Part shown: positions 37,601-44,639 of the stretch, one piece after another
How positions within the stretch are numbered: position 1 is the first letter of the stretch
Layout of the letters: each line of letters begins with the position of its first letter
Assembly (NCBI RefSeq): GCF_037042905.1
Contig: NC_087254.1
Location: 16,167,103-16,231,102 of the forward strand
DNA from: Lytechinus pictus
Taxonomy: Eukaryota; Echinodermata; Echinoidea; Temnopleuroida; Toxopneustidae
Direction of reading: 5' to 3'
DNA: 64,000 nucleotides
Made by a program: the position numbers and the translations under genes
Notes under the pieces: generated by a model
The model's input: the letters and a program-made list of their open reading frames with translations, nothing else
Databases searched by the model: none
Told to the model about the DNA's origin: nothing

Positions 37601-40600
37601 CTATCTTCCCAATGTTGGCAGCTCTGGGTATAGACATGGAATACCCATAAAGCACTCTGGCTGCTCTGTACACGTAGATGCATGCCATCAAGAACTTCCT
37701 CTACAGCAAACATAATTTTTTTTCTTTCACTCACAGGGAGACGATCTGGGAGATCCAAGTATCTTCCTTTGAAGAGCAAGTTCTTTGTGGCTGGAATCAA
37801 TTCACCATCTGGAATGCTGGTAAACAGGGTCGAAGGTTCTACAGAACGCTCAAGGATGAGAACAAACAAAAGGTACTATTAAGAATAATAAGTAAAACAT
37901 TTTCTTTTAATGTCAACCTGAGCAGGTGGAGTTGTATATTTTCAACCTTTCAGTTTGCACCTTGTTCTTTAATCATGAGCTTATGGTTTCCACCGATAGT
38001 TGGTAGTTATGCTAGTGTACAGTTAACACATCTGTTTGAATAATACCTTAGTGCGCTGTGCATATAGAATTGTGACATTGCTCCTGTGACATTTGCTTTG
38101 GTCTAAATATCTCAGAGAGCATAGGGTTAGAGTTAGGATTGTAAATAGTTTTGGGTTTAAAAAAATGTAAAGATAAGGATTAGGGTTTATTTAGTTTTGG
38201 AGGTTAAGATTTATGTTTGGCATAATGTGCAGATTTTCCATCAGAGCAATTGTCACCGAAGCAAATGCCATGGAACCTTAATATTATGGAATACATGATA
38301 CTTTAGCAGGCATGCACTTAGGACCTCTTATCTTGAAGGTTGACAACAATATCCACTCTGCTTGTATTAGCATCATTGCTTGGCACCTGTATGAATGCAT
38401 GATTTCATTCCTTAATGTCAATAAACGTGGGTTAGTGGATGCAGTTGCAAATTTTTCTTCAATTTTATTTTTTTTACTTAAGTTTCAAAACCACAAACAA
38501 CATACAATAACCGATTTCTATTTTGAGTCCCATTGAGTGTTTCATAAAGCTAATCGTAAGTTACGAGCAACTTTGTGAATGACTGGTGACCCTCTCTTGT
38601 AAAAAATTTACAGCAGACTTTCATTGTTGAGTCAGTTGGTAGGAAAGCGTCATTAGCCATTGGTAAGGTCGCTTGTAAATTACGAACAGCTTTATGAAAC
38701 ACTCACCTGGGCCTGCAACACAAAGCTTAGCGCTTGATCGTATTGCTGAATTTTTATGCTTATTTACATTGATTATTATATGCAATCAAGTGATCAAATT
38801 CGCAGTAATTGCCCTTACCCCCTCCCTACCTCATAGTTTCTTCTTTTCTTGTATATTTTTTTATTTCAGGTGATTGCATTTTGTGATGTTGATGAAAAGA
38901 AGATTGAGAAAGGAGTCTATATCTATGAAGAGAGCAAGGTGAGAGATTGTTACTACTGTCTTGTCAACAGGTGAAAAAAATTACACACGGGGGCTCGGAA
39001 GGATTTTGCCCCCGAAATGTTAAAAAAGGCCTGAAAAAAAAAACCAGTGCCCTGGAAAATCCCCATTCATTGCAATGTTAAAGCTTAACCAATATTGCAG
39101 ACTTATTCAGTAGGATGTGAAAAGGAGCCCACCAAAAAAATTATATATATTTTTTGCCTCCTTGTCATTGAATGCTCCATCAGACTAGGGCTATCTGAAG
39201 TAACAATAAATAACTGACATTGTAAATTCATAAACAATTACAGTACATAATAATAAAAAATAACTTTAATTAAGACTAATACATTTGTTATTTGTATGTA
39301 TAGAATACTTTGATAGAATGCTTTGATATTGTTGTGAATATTATTTAGAAAGCGTATTGTGACAAATATATAAACACAGAAATGTACAAAGTTTAAGTTA
39401 ATTCGAGAGCTGTTTATGTACTATCTTTGATCACTGTAATCTTTTCTAATAAATTGCATTGTGTATTAGCTTTGTGATGATTACATTTTCTCTATATTTT
39501 AACTCGGCTCTCATATCTGGGTAAACATTTAAAGGGGAATCCAGCCTTGGCCATAAAATGTTGTGTTGGGATGGAGAAAAATAAATAAAAAAGAATGGTG
39601 AAAGTTTGAAAGAAATCGCACAAGCAATAAGAAAGTTATAGCTGCTTTAAAATTGAGTTCATTAATAGTATGTAGATTTCAAATTGGCAACTGGGTAAGT
39701 AAATTATGACAAGGGGCAAGGACAACTTTCCCATAGGCCATGTACTTTATTATCAGTGATTTGTGGTTTTCTCCTAAGTACCCATTCCCCTGGGGCAGTG
39801 ATCTAAATATAACCCAGGTAGTATATTGTTTAATGTCCTCATGAAAGAAAAATATAATTTGAAAGAAAACTTTTGGGAAAAATGACATTTTAGCCATAAT
39901 ATGTATTTGAGTACAAGGAAGAGTAGTCCTTGCCTTACATCACTATGACATCCCATATGCGGCCAATTTGAAGTCTCCATGAGTATAGTGATTACCAATA
40001 GTTACAACTTTTAAAGATTCATAACTTTCGTGTTGTTTGTCCAATATTGTTCAAACTTTCACCTATCAACTTGTCTGATTTTTCTTTTTCTTATAAAAAC
40101 AAGTTTTTATTTGGGTTGGATTCCCCTTTAAGGTTTTCATCATATTCTTGTTTTTATTGTAGAAGTCACCAAAACCCAGGGTTTCAATTGTACACTTCTC
40201 TGATGCGATACCACCTTTCATCATATGCATGAAACAGGTATATATGTCATGTCTAAAGTAATTGATCCTAATTTATTTCAAAATTAAAAACCTAGCTAAG
40301 TCACTTAGTCCAGGATTTTTAGTGTATGAGATGAAAAGCATAATTATGTACAAAAATTTGCATAGTCAATGACTTTGTAACATACAATTAGAGCCTTTTT
40401 TAGAATACCGGCCACTATCTTAGAGGAATATTGAGGCAGGGGCAATTGCTGGAGGATCAAATATCGGGTCACTTCTGCAGTGTTTGCTTTCTGAAGTATT
40501 TATGCCCCAAACAATACAGTGTTGTAGTTGTCATTTCAGCTAAATTTGCATTTACTTCATGCAGTATTAGCAATTATGTAATAATGCTTCCATGTTTTAC

Positions 40601-40698
40601 TTTTCATCCTGCTCTAGGATCTTACAGGAGGTGACTTTGAGAAAAACCTAGGATCATTGAATCTTCAAGAGGGCAAAGACTACTACTTCTGCAGTTGA
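10556..40698 (+). CDS. B3GNTL1: B3GNTL1-like family 2 glycosyltransferase (11 exons, first exon missing)
   Basis: Joining exons 10556-10672, 32255-32351, 33093-33157, 33481-33546, 33835-33930, 34402-34497, 35889-36013, 37737-37872, 38870-38938, 40163-40237 and 40618-40698 gives 1023 bases, in frame throughout, all with GT-AG borders. The 340-residue product runs colinearly with vertebrate B3GNTL1 (about 360 aa). It has the GT2 nucleotide-sugar entry [13 protein letters not shown], the metal-binding region CFLDADDVMD (DxD type), PTWFCSR, the acceptor-side TPEDLIFF and [13 protein letters not shown], and the family hallmark [12 protein letters not shown] followed by VIAFCDVDE. Inferred role: transfer of a sugar from a nucleotide donor; the vertebrate name predicts beta-1,3-GlcNAc transfer, but the true acceptor is not known from sequence. 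No signal or membrane segment is seen in the visible part. The initiator exon lies upstream of 10556. The last codons seed a minisatellite. Confidence 0.93.
10691..11762. mobile_element. TIR element with internal ~163-bp tandem repeats, copy 1
   Basis: It starts TTTTTGTCTCGCCTGCATAG and ends ATGCAGGCGAAACTGCC, whose complement GTTTCGCCTGCAT matches the start. The inside is about five repeats of roughly 160-165 bp (GGTCA landmarks at 10826, 10989, 11152, 11317, 11477) with words such as AGGTCACATGACCA, GGTCAATGAAC and AACTTTGAAAATTTATGGAT. No transposase. It sits 19 bases inside intron a. Sister copy at 19795-20750. Confidence 0.8.
11763..12810. other. Intronic DNA, nothing recognised
   Basis: AT-rich sequence without a supportable gene or known repeat. 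Confidence 0.4.
12811..13497. mobile_element. Candidate TIR element bounded by poly-G and poly-C runs
   Basis: The left edge reads GGCC, a run of about 18 G, then AGCTCAGAGGCC. The right edge reads AGATCTCTTGGCC, a run of about 17 C, then TGGCC. These are imperfect inverted repeats about 690 bases apart. The interior is AT-rich and non-coding. Exact ends and a target duplication were not resolved. Confidence 0.5.
13560..15000. repeat. Diverged ~150-bp tandem repeat array
   Basis: Recurring words are CACTTGGTACAAATGATC, GGGTAATACCACATGTGTG, GAGGATGATGG, GTCATCTAGGGGTCAAAAGG and TCATTTCTTTATTTCTGCAT. At least five units are readable between 13890 and 14960. A SINE interrupts the array at 14149-14400. 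Related units reappear at 28290-28414 and 29970-30337. Confidence 0.75.
14149..14400 (-). mobile_element. tRNA-headed SINE, near full length
   Basis: On the - strand it begins near 14400 with a tRNA-like head: an A-box-like GTGGCCAAGTGGATTAG and a B-box-like GGTTGGAATCCC. A body with CATGGCGTAATTTCCTTCGG and CACATTGTGCTGCACTC follows, then a 3' tail containing GCGCTATATAAATGGACAT. The same body and tail occur without the head at 61330-61533, which supports the unit. Confidence 0.8.
16623..16798. mobile_element. Internally deleted TTAA-type MITE in array unit 1
   Basis: Keeps both termini (ACAAGTCCACCCCAAC and GGGGTGGACTTGACCT) and the first ~125 bases of the left arm. It then jumps at a TTAATTAATTAATC junction to the last bases of the right arm, about 176 bases in all versus about 605 in full copies. 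Confidence 0.85.
18297..18472. mobile_element. Internally deleted TTAA-type MITE in array unit 2
   Basis: Same position in the repeat unit and same deletion junction (TTAATCAATTAATC) as the copy at 16623, so both descend from one deleted copy by duplication of the array unit. Confidence 0.85.
19795..20750. mobile_element. TIR element with internal ~163-bp tandem repeats, copy 2
   Basis: Starts TTTTTGTCTCACCAGCATAG and ends with GATGCAGGTGAGACGGCC. The complement of GGTGAGAC gives the GTCTCACC of the start. It contains a CGACGGCGGCGGCGGCG run near 19843-19865 and about five internal repeats with AGGTCAAAGGTCA at 20009 and 20201. It interrupts array unit 3 between a TTTAATGATG and an AAGGCCTTGCAT word. 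Confidence 0.85.
20922..21093. mobile_element. Small fold-back MITE
   Basis: Left arm has GGTCACATTCG and CGTACGGCGAGTCGAAAAAC then AGCCGTTTT. Right arm has AAAACGGCTGTTTTCGACTC, GCCGTACGG and AAATGTGACC. Arms of about 55 bases are nearly perfect inverted repeats around a 50-base centre. It interrupts the array where other units read GATCAGTAAGAG or GATCAGTCAGAG. Confidence 0.8.
21209..21811. mobile_element. Full-length TTAA-type MITE in array unit 3
   Basis: Same family and same site as the short copies at 16623 and 18297, but with the whole palindromic interior (about 603 bases). It therefore represents the state before the deletion. Confidence 0.85.
22546..23112 (+). mobile_element. 3' fragment of a second LINE (Rex/CR1-like C-terminal end)
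   Basis: Translation with stops and shifts gives [46 protein letters not shown] and [16 protein letters not shown]. This is the typical C-terminal pattern of Rex/CR1-type LINE proteins (LxWxPVxxRI, LAPxYL, FxxxAPxLWNxLP, FKxxLK). It ends with ATAAAACTGAAATAAAT, a usual LINE tail. It is 5'-truncated and splits the ~180-bp array. Confidence 0.75.
23113..23520. repeat. Continuation of the 165-185-bp subrepeat array
   Basis: Two to three diverged subrepeats with CTGTGAATTATGTGCC, GGGCAAC and TTGCCAGGGATGG words, cut off at about 23515 by a GC-rich block. Confidence 0.75.
23521..24720. other. GC-rich block of unknown origin
   Basis: Base composition changes sharply: CpG- and C-rich, with GGGTGGAACC repeated at 23539 and 23573. 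It looks like the untranslated part of a retroelement or an old duplicated gene region, but no domain is readable in any frame. A 7SL-like SINE lies inside it at 24041-24218. Confidence 0.4.
24041..24218 (-). mobile_element. SINE with a 7SL RNA-like head, copy 2
   Basis: Same order as the copy at 5425-5596: GGGCGTTGTGGCGTGCGCC, TGTAATCCAAGCTA, GGTTCGAGCCC B-box, GACGTTAAAGGTC and a (TG/CA)n tail. The two copies differ at few positions, including a 7-base stretch after GACGTTAA, so the family was probably active fairly recently. Confidence 0.65.
24801..25095. mobile_element. Fold-back element with ~45-bp inverted arms
   Basis: ATGAAAATACTTACCGTTAT and TTTCTTATTTACGAGATAA at the left return as TTATCTCGTAAATAAGAAA and ATAACAGTATTTTCAT at the right. 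The centre is CpG-rich (GCAGCGCGCGCGCAGG). TAGCAAATCAAATGAA occurs both just before the left arm and just before the right arm. Confidence 0.75.
25096..25810. other. Intronic DNA, nothing recognised
   Basis: AT-rich, no supportable gene or repeat apart from a T18 run near 25793. Confidence 0.4.
25811..27360. repeat. Strongly diverged subrepeats of the 165-185-bp family
   Basis: GGCTTGGAGATGGTGGCC at 25818, GGCTGGGAGATGGTGGCCTG at 26890 and CTGGGAGATGGTGGCCTGTG at 27292 mark old units. A MITE lies between them at 26012. Confidence 0.65.
26012..26568. mobile_element. TTAA-type palindromic MITE, right end lost
   Basis: Begins AGGTCTAGTCCACCCCAG after TTTAA and keeps the left arm and most of the right arm, to ATGAAATTTTCAGTG; the terminal ~45 bases are missing. 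Its central part is in the opposite order to the copy at 8201, as expected for a near-palindrome. Confidence 0.8.
27361..28406. other. Intronic DNA with faint repeat traces
   Basis: No coding domain was found in the ORFs here. Short traces of the ~150-bp repeat (CTCATTTCTTTATTTCATAC, GATCCTTGGGTAATACC) occur at 28345-28406. Confidence 0.4.
28415..29969. mobile_element. Outer TIR element with 8-bp target duplication
   Basis: Left end CCCAGGGGGGTCACTCTC and right end GAGAGTGACCACTCCGGA are inverted repeats, flanked on both sides by the same 8 bases ATGAGAAT (28407-28414 and 29970-29977). It landed inside the ~150-bp repeat array. The interior has several GCCATTTAGGGTTGCAAAT words and a second, related element at 28912-29485. 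No transposase remains. Confidence 0.85.
28912..29485. mobile_element. Inner TIR element with 8-bp target duplication, nested
   Basis: CCCAGGGGGGCCACTTACAT at the left and AAGTGGCCCCCCCGGG at the right are the tips of ~45-base inverted repeats that continue as GGATACCATGCGCGACC and GGTCGCGCATGGTATCC. The flanks are a perfect duplication, ATTTATGT (28904-28911 and 29486-29493). The end sequence resembles that of the outer element, so both belong to one superfamily with 8-bp duplications. Confidence 0.9.
29978..30337. repeat. ~150-bp repeat units resumed after the nested insertion
   Basis: Two units with GGGTAATACCACATGTGTG, GAGGATGATG and GGTCATCTAGGGGTCAA, continuing those broken off at 28406. 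Confidence 0.75.
30338..31308. mobile_element. TIR element built of five 157-bp tandem repeats
   Basis: It starts TTTTTGTCTCGCCCACC and ends GTGGGCGAGACACAAAA, an inverted pair. CTGCAG landmarks at 30490, 30647, 30804, 30961 and 31118 give an exact 157-base period five times. Each unit holds AGGTCACATGGTAAGGTCAA, AGGTCATTTTCAGGTCAAC and CTCTTATGACACCTAACTCC. No transposase. Confidence 0.88.
31309..32254. other. End of intron a, nothing recognised
   Basis: AT-rich DNA up to the acceptor at 32252-32254; no repeat or gene supported. Confidence 0.4.
32255..32351 (+). CDS. B3GNTL1: B3GNTL1-like, exon b
   Basis: 97 bases, enters in phase 0 after TGTTTTCAG and leaves in phase 1 before GTAAGG. Encodes [20 protein letters not shown] through NGTPVGG. 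Confidence 0.92.
32459..32638. mobile_element. TIR MITE (TTTCATAAAGC family), copy 1
   Basis: Left GGGTGTTACATAAAGC and right GCTTTGTGGAACTCCC are inverted; the inner words TGGTGATCCTTTCTT and AAGAAAGGATCACCA pair as well. Copies at 38535 and 60161. Confidence 0.75.
33093..33157 (+). CDS. B3GNTL1: B3GNTL1-like, exon c
   Basis: 65 bases after TTTTTTTCAG, completing the split Val/Gly codon, ending in phase 0 before GTGAGT. Encodes [20 protein letters not shown] then Ala, the strand leading to the DxD site. Confidence 0.92.
33481..33546 (+). CDS. B3GNTL1: B3GNTL1-like, exon d (DxD region)
   Basis: 22 codons between TCTCCTGTAG and GTAAGT. With exon c it forms [16 protein letters not shown], the acidic metal/nucleotide-sugar site. 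Confidence 0.93.
33835..33930 (+). CDS. B3GNTL1: B3GNTL1-like, exon e
   Basis: 32 codons between TTTTTTCAG and GTATGC; encodes [20 protein letters not shown] through EQEQLYTQ. Confidence 0.92.
34203..34330. repeat. Imperfect (TAC)n trinucleotide tract
   Basis: CTACTACTACTACT-type repeats interrupted by TGC and TTC triplets, inside intron e. Confidence 0.9.
34402..34497 (+). CDS. B3GNTL1: B3GNTL1-like, exon f
   Basis: 32 codons between TGTTTTTCAG and GTTAGT; encodes [20 protein letters not shown] through FDESGK. Confidence 0.93.
35147..35290 (+). mobile_element. tRNA-headed SINE fragment
   Basis: An A-box-like TGTAGCGAGCCAGA and a B-box-like GTGTTTGAATCC are followed by CATCCCTTGGCAAGGTGTC, a body word common in tRNA SINEs. 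The 3' end is not defined. Confidence 0.55.
35355..35832. repeat. Dispersed repeat R1, uninterrupted copy
   Basis: Runs from GAGCTTCCAAGTCTCCC to AAGCACTCTGGCTGCTCTGT without a break. The same sequence recurs at 36353-36600 plus 37450-37672, which defines it as a ~475-base repeat. No coding capacity. Confidence 0.8.
35889..36013 (+). CDS. B3GNTL1: B3GNTL1-like, exon g
   Basis: 125 bases after ATGTACACAG, ending in phase 2 before GTTAGA. Encodes [20 protein letters not shown] through [14 protein letters not shown], the acceptor-side ED motif and the YRYH signature. Confidence 0.94.
36028..36330. repeat. Degenerate tetranucleotide (ATGA/ACGA)n tract
   Basis: GAATGAATGAACGAACGATC-type sequence with variable 4-base steps, beginning 15 bases after the exon g donor. 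Confidence 0.88.
36353..37672. repeat. Dispersed repeat R1, copy split by a later insertion
   Basis: The left half (to TTGATTTCC at 36600) and right half (from AAAAGTTTTGATG, about 37450) are contiguous in the copy at 35355 but stand 850 bases apart here. Confidence 0.8.
36601..37449. other. GC-rich insertion inside repeat R1
   Basis: About 850 bases absent from the intact R1 copy. Bases 36660-37180 are GC- and CpG-rich (GCGCCCCAGCGCGGGCC, GGTCGGCCGCGCTGCGCC) in an otherwise AT-rich intron. A short stretch at 37261-37328 is bounded by TTTACAG and GTATTTTC like an exon. No protein domain is readable. It might be a captured promoter/5' UTR or an unknown mobile element. Confidence 0.5.
37737..37872 (+). 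CDS. B3GNTL1: B3GNTL1-like, exon h
   Basis: 136 bases after CACTCACAG, completing the split Arg codon, phase 0 at its GTACTA donor. Encodes the hallmark [17 protein letters not shown]. Confidence 0.94.
38535..38704. mobile_element. TIR MITE (TTTCATAAAGC family), copy 2
   Basis: GAGTGTTTCATAAAGCT at the left and AGCTTTATGAAACACTC at the right, a perfect 17-base inverted pair; lies in intron h. Confidence 0.88.
38870..38938 (+). CDS. B3GNTL1: B3GNTL1-like, exon i
   Basis: 23 codons between TTTATTTCAG and GTGAGA; encodes [20 protein letters not shown] then ESK. Confidence 0.93.
39533..40127. mobile_element. TTAA-flanked MITE (AGGGGAATCCA ends)
   Basis: AGGGGAATCCA and TGGATTCCCCT are exact inverted termini and both sides carry TTAA (39529-39532, 40128-40131), the target preference of piggyBac and Kolobok elements. 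A different family from the AGGACAAGTCCACC MITEs; non-coding. Confidence 0.85.
40163..40237 (+). CDS. B3GNTL1: B3GNTL1-like, exon j
   Basis: 25 codons between TTTATTGTAG and GTATAT; encodes [20 protein letters not shown] then ICMKQ. The acceptor lies only 35 bases after the TTAA MITE at 39533-40127. Confidence 0.93.
40618..40698 (+). CDS. B3GNTL1: B3GNTL1-like, terminal exon k
   Basis: 27 codons including TGA after CTGCTCTAG. Encodes [19 protein letters not shown] then KDYYFCS, matching the DLTGG...LQEG end of the family. The final TACTACTTCTGCAGTTGA is also the first unit of the minisatellite that follows. Confidence 0.94.
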   Translation, partial: DLTGGDFEKNLGSLNLQEGKDYYFCS

Positions 40699-41325
40699 TG
40701 GAGTCTACTACTCTGGAGTTGACAAGGTCTACTTCTCTGGAGTTGACAAGGTCTGCTACTTTTGCAGTTGACATGATCTACTACTCCTGCAGTTGACAAG
40801 GTTCACTACTTCTGCCATTGACAGTCTACTACTTCTGCCGCTGACGAGGTCTAGTTGGATTGGATTGGATTGATGAAGTTTATTACATCTGCAGTCGACA
40901 ACGTCTACTACTTCTGCAGATGACAAGGTCTACTTATGCAGTTGACAAGGCCTAATTCTTTTGCAGTTGACAAGCTCTACTACTCGTACAATTGAATAGG
41001 TATGCTACTTCTGCAGTTGACAAAGTCTACTCCTGAAGTCAACAAGATCTACTTCTGCAGTTTACGTGGTCTACTACTCCTGCAATTGACAAGGTTCACT
41101 AATTCTGCCGTTGACAGTCTACTACTCCTGAAGTCAACAAGGTCTACTACTTCTGCAGTAGACAAAATCTACCACTTTTGAAGTTGACAAGATTCACTTC
41201 AGCAGTTACCAAGGTCGGCTACTTCTGCAGTTGCCAAGGTTGGCTACTTCTGCAGTTGACAAGGTCTGCTACTTTTACAGATAACAAGATCCACAACTTG
41301 TGCAGTTGCCAAGGTTGACCCCGTG
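40679..41325 (+). repeat. ~25-bp minisatellite overlapping the B3GNTL1 stop codon
   Basis: Roughly 26 imperfect units around TACTTCTGCAGTTGACAAGG (unit lengths mostly 22-26 bases). The first unit is the last coding codons plus the stop. A TTGGATTGGATTGGATTGA patch interrupts it near 40854-40873. Confidence 0.88.
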
Positions 41326-41329
41326 CGAG

Positions 41330-42310
41330 GTATTGTTAGGTATCTATATAGCCTAATCTTTTATTGTAAAAGCTTCATTAACCGGTTTTCCTCTTTCAGT
41401 ATAGGATATCTTGTCAGGATTTCTATAAACAGTATTCCTTGATGAATTGCTGTCAATCAGCATATGCTCTCTCCAGCTTGTCTGTTATTGTGGTAGGGCC
41501 AGGAATTTTACATGGTGCCAGCTTTTTAATTCACTAATATGATGGTCCCATCTTCCCCTTCAACTTCATATGCTACCTGTAAAATCAAACAGAGTGGTAT
41601 TTTAAAAACGTTTCGGAAATTATACATATATTTTCAATACCATATGCCCCTAACGTGCTCTCATAGAATGTTAAATTGATATATACATGCACTATATTTT
41701 TTGGAAATGAGGGCCGAACACATTTCATAAATATCAATTTTTTCTAAGATTGCAAGAAATGCATCAATCACAATATAAAGAAAAACAACATCAATGCAAT
41801 CAAATATACACAACCTCCTTTGATACTCGAACCTTTCTGACAGGAGAAGGTTGCTTGTTGTTGCCCTTTGATTTTAGTCCTCTTCCTTTCTTTCTTAAAT
41901 TTGTTGCGGAGAGATTCACCCCAACTGTCCTGTAAACACATGACATAAAAGTGTGTATATATTACACATATGTTACTTTATTTTACCATGGTAGCAGGTC
42001 ATGTGACGAATATTGTTCATGGGGAAAAATAAAAGAAAACTCATGGTCATTATATGATAATGTATGATGTTTTTAGAGGGAGATAACTACACACTTCTAC
42101 ATTGGTTAATAAGATTATCCCACTATATACTTATATCCACTTTAATTAACAGTTACTTCCTTTTTTCAATTGTGTGTTTTGTTGAAACCACAATTATCAT
42201 GATACATGTATGTACATGAAATTGGATACAATTCGACATTTGAGGTATATGAATAGCCTAATATTTCATTGTAAAAACGTCATTACCTGGTTTTTCTTCT
42301 TAAGAATAAA
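41330..42310 (-). repeat. Duplicated non-coding segment with a small exon-like piece (41815-41933)
   Basis: TAGCCTAATCTTTTATTGTAAA at 41349 and TAGCCTAATATTTCATTGTA at 42253 are the same repeat twice. On the - strand a TTTACAG acceptor at about 41934 opens DSWGESLRNKFKKER, which resembles the Trp/Leu-Arg helix of MADF/Myb-like proteins that accompany Harbinger transposases. A paralogue lies at 45965-46113. Function is not established. Confidence 0.5.
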
Positions 42311-42683
42311 GTGAATGTTGGTATGGAAGCGATATTTCCAAAAGAGAGCCCTCCATAGCACTAGAGTCTATACCTACGCTGTACTTTTGAGAAAGAGCTT
42401 CTCTAGCTTGCAAGCTCCCGGAGCTCGGAGAGAATGCATTGCGAAACATACCGAACCGGAACGTCTCCACACAAATCGCAACCTTTTGTGGATGTGCGGT
42501 CATGCGTGACCCACCTCGGTGAGCTCTCGCTTGCACGCATTCGGAGGTTAATTTTGGTCGGCTTGGCGGATCTAATGGCGCCTGGGCACAATAGCTAATT
42601 TGGCCCTTCTTGGCCTTTTCGTGCAGGCATTCCACAGTCATCTTCTGATCCTTCTTCTTCAAAGCCGTCTGGCATACAAACAT
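42300..42683 (-). CDS. Unrecognised ORF (127 codons)
   Basis: Open from an ATG at 42683 to a stop at 42300, in a locally GC-balanced stretch unlike its AT-rich surroundings. The product is basic with scattered Cys (VECLHEKAKKGQISYCAQ) and no domain I recognise. Its position just upstream (on the - strand) of the MADF-like exon suggests a former 5' exon of the same transposon-associated gene, but no donor site was found. It may be chance. Confidence 0.3.
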   Translation of the reverse strand: MFVCQTALKKKDQKMTVECLHEKAKKGQISYCAQAPLDPPSRPKLTSECVQARAHRGGSRMTAHPQKVAICVETFRFGMFRNAFSPSSGSLQAREALSQKYSVGIDSSAMEGSLLEISLPYQHSLYS

Positions 42684-42779
42684 GTCTCATCGATGTACTA
42701 TCCCTTTTTCTTACTAGTGCTTGGTCTACCTGCTGAATCCATGGAATGGAATGGTATTATTATTGTTATTTATTTGGCA

Positions 42780-43560
42780 TTTCAAAATACATAAATTACA
42801 GTACAATATAAATTACATAAACAATAGGATATACGTGACATAATACAAAGGACCTGGAGTAGAGATGAACAGGCTGCCTGGGTTTGGAAAAGGTTAACCA
42901 AATTACCATGACCCACAGGTCTTCCTTCCCACACCCCTTTACCTCCATCCAGGTCAGAATAAGAATATAAAAAGAAACATATGAATTAAAAGTATACAAC
43001 TGAAACTGGCAACAGTTAATTTGTAGAAACAAATGTAACATAGATCCATCAGCAATTATCATTTCAATTGATTCATTGCAATATAAATAAAAGAAAGAAA
43101 AGAAAAAAAAGTAATAATGCAGTAATTTGACTCGATTGTGTACTACATATCCATACTGTTTTGAATCTTAATTGACTACTTTATTATTGATGGACACTCT
43201 GGAAGAGCTTGTCTACGATTAGATAAGAAATTAAGCTACACAGAAGAATTTGACAGATAACTGAATTAATAAATTAATTAAATACAAATTATCTATTGTA
43301 AATTGCAATCGACTTCACTTTGTATTCATTAAATCTAATTTTAATTATGACCGATTGAACCTAAGAATAATACCAGATGACATCAGAAATATTCCCAATT
43401 ATTATCAGTTAATATTATGGATTAGTATCATCAATAACATTTCGATTATACAAATTATGTGTTCAGAAATGTTTGGAATAATGAAAAATATTTACAATGT
43501 ATAAAATTTATGAGTCAATGATATTCAGAATATCGGGGAAATATTTACAAATGGCATGGA
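42780..43560. other. AT-rich non-coding DNA
   Basis: Nothing recognised; a pentamer-level repeat GGAATGGAATGG at 42740 and A-rich runs only. Confidence 0.4.
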
Positions 43561-43582
43561 GGATTGTTTATCAGTGGGGTCC

Positions 43583-44598
43583 TTAAGGGCATAACTGGTC
43601 GTTGCGGATCGTCTGTACTGCCTTGTCTTCATCTGAAGGGGCGTGACACACATCATAAATCCTGTGGATGCTTATTTCATCTCCTCCGGGTCCCAGTTTG
43701 AAGGTGTCAAAGAGCGGGCTTGTTACTGTTAACCTCGGAAGGCCAATCCCTGAATAGATTTGGGCCAACAGAGAGAATAACTCTCTGTAAATGTTGGACA
43801 GTCTGGGGCCTTTATGAAAGTTTCTCCACATTACTTCTGATAGATGGGCCTCTAAGTTCTCAGTAGTTGTCCAATGAATGTGATGGAAATGGAGCTTGGC
43901 ATGTGCCCAACTTACCTCAATAAAGTTAGTATCCACTTCAATGATTTTGTCGGTCTCTGCGTTTCGTATTTCTTCTTCAAGCTTTCTGTGTGGATTACTG
44001 TGAAGTGTTTGTATCCTTCCTCGTCAAGCTTCCTGTGTCCTACCCATCCGTCTGTATATATCGTGCTCCCTGGAGCAACATGACGCCGGATGATCTTCAT
44101 GAGTGTTTCAGTACAGCGGTTCTGTTCGGGATAGAATATGCATTTCCCGGAATTTCCTTCTACCAGTCTGACAACCCAAATTCTCGCTTGGCCTCTTGGG
44201 TTACCGCGATGATACTTTATCTTCCGGCCAAAGACTCTTTCATCGATTTCTATGATACCATGAAATTGGTAACCTCCCATCACCACTTCGTCCCATGTCC
44301 ATTGAACAAATAAATCCCACAAGTACTACGCCCAAGTGCATGCTGTGGAATACGCTATTCCACCTTTCTGGCCACATTCTTTAAGCAGATGGCCATCAAG
44401 GAAATTTACGATGAACATCAAGACATCTGGAATTGTATGATGCATTTTACTGAAGAAAGATGATATCCTGACAAATGTCTCGTGGTTGCTATTTTTCCTA
44501 CATCGCCAGGTCAGACCATCCAGTTGCTTTTGTGGTTTCAGGTCACATTTTGCCTTGCATAATTTGGCATTTCTTGCTGCCACACTTCCGAAAATCAC
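43583..44598 (-). pseudogene. Merlin-type (IS1016/ISXO2-like) DDE transposase, inactivated
   Basis: Three pieces are colinear on the - strand. 44598-44326 gives a Trp/Cys ribbon remnant (LDGLTWRCRK) and helix FSKMHHTIPDVLMFIVNF. 44325-43942 gives first Asp in IIEIDERVFGRKIKYHRG and second Asp in IYTDGWVGHRKL. 43960-43583, in another frame, gives IIEVDTNFIEVSWAHAKLHF with the third acidic residue. The breaks are an in-frame TAG at 44328-44326 and a frameshift near 43955. Family: Merlin transposons encode a single ~300-residue transposase. Inactive relic; inverted ends were not located. Confidence 0.85.
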
Positions 44599-44639
44599 AT
44601 TTTGGCATGTTAGCCCTCTTCCATGAAGGATTCCTTGGT

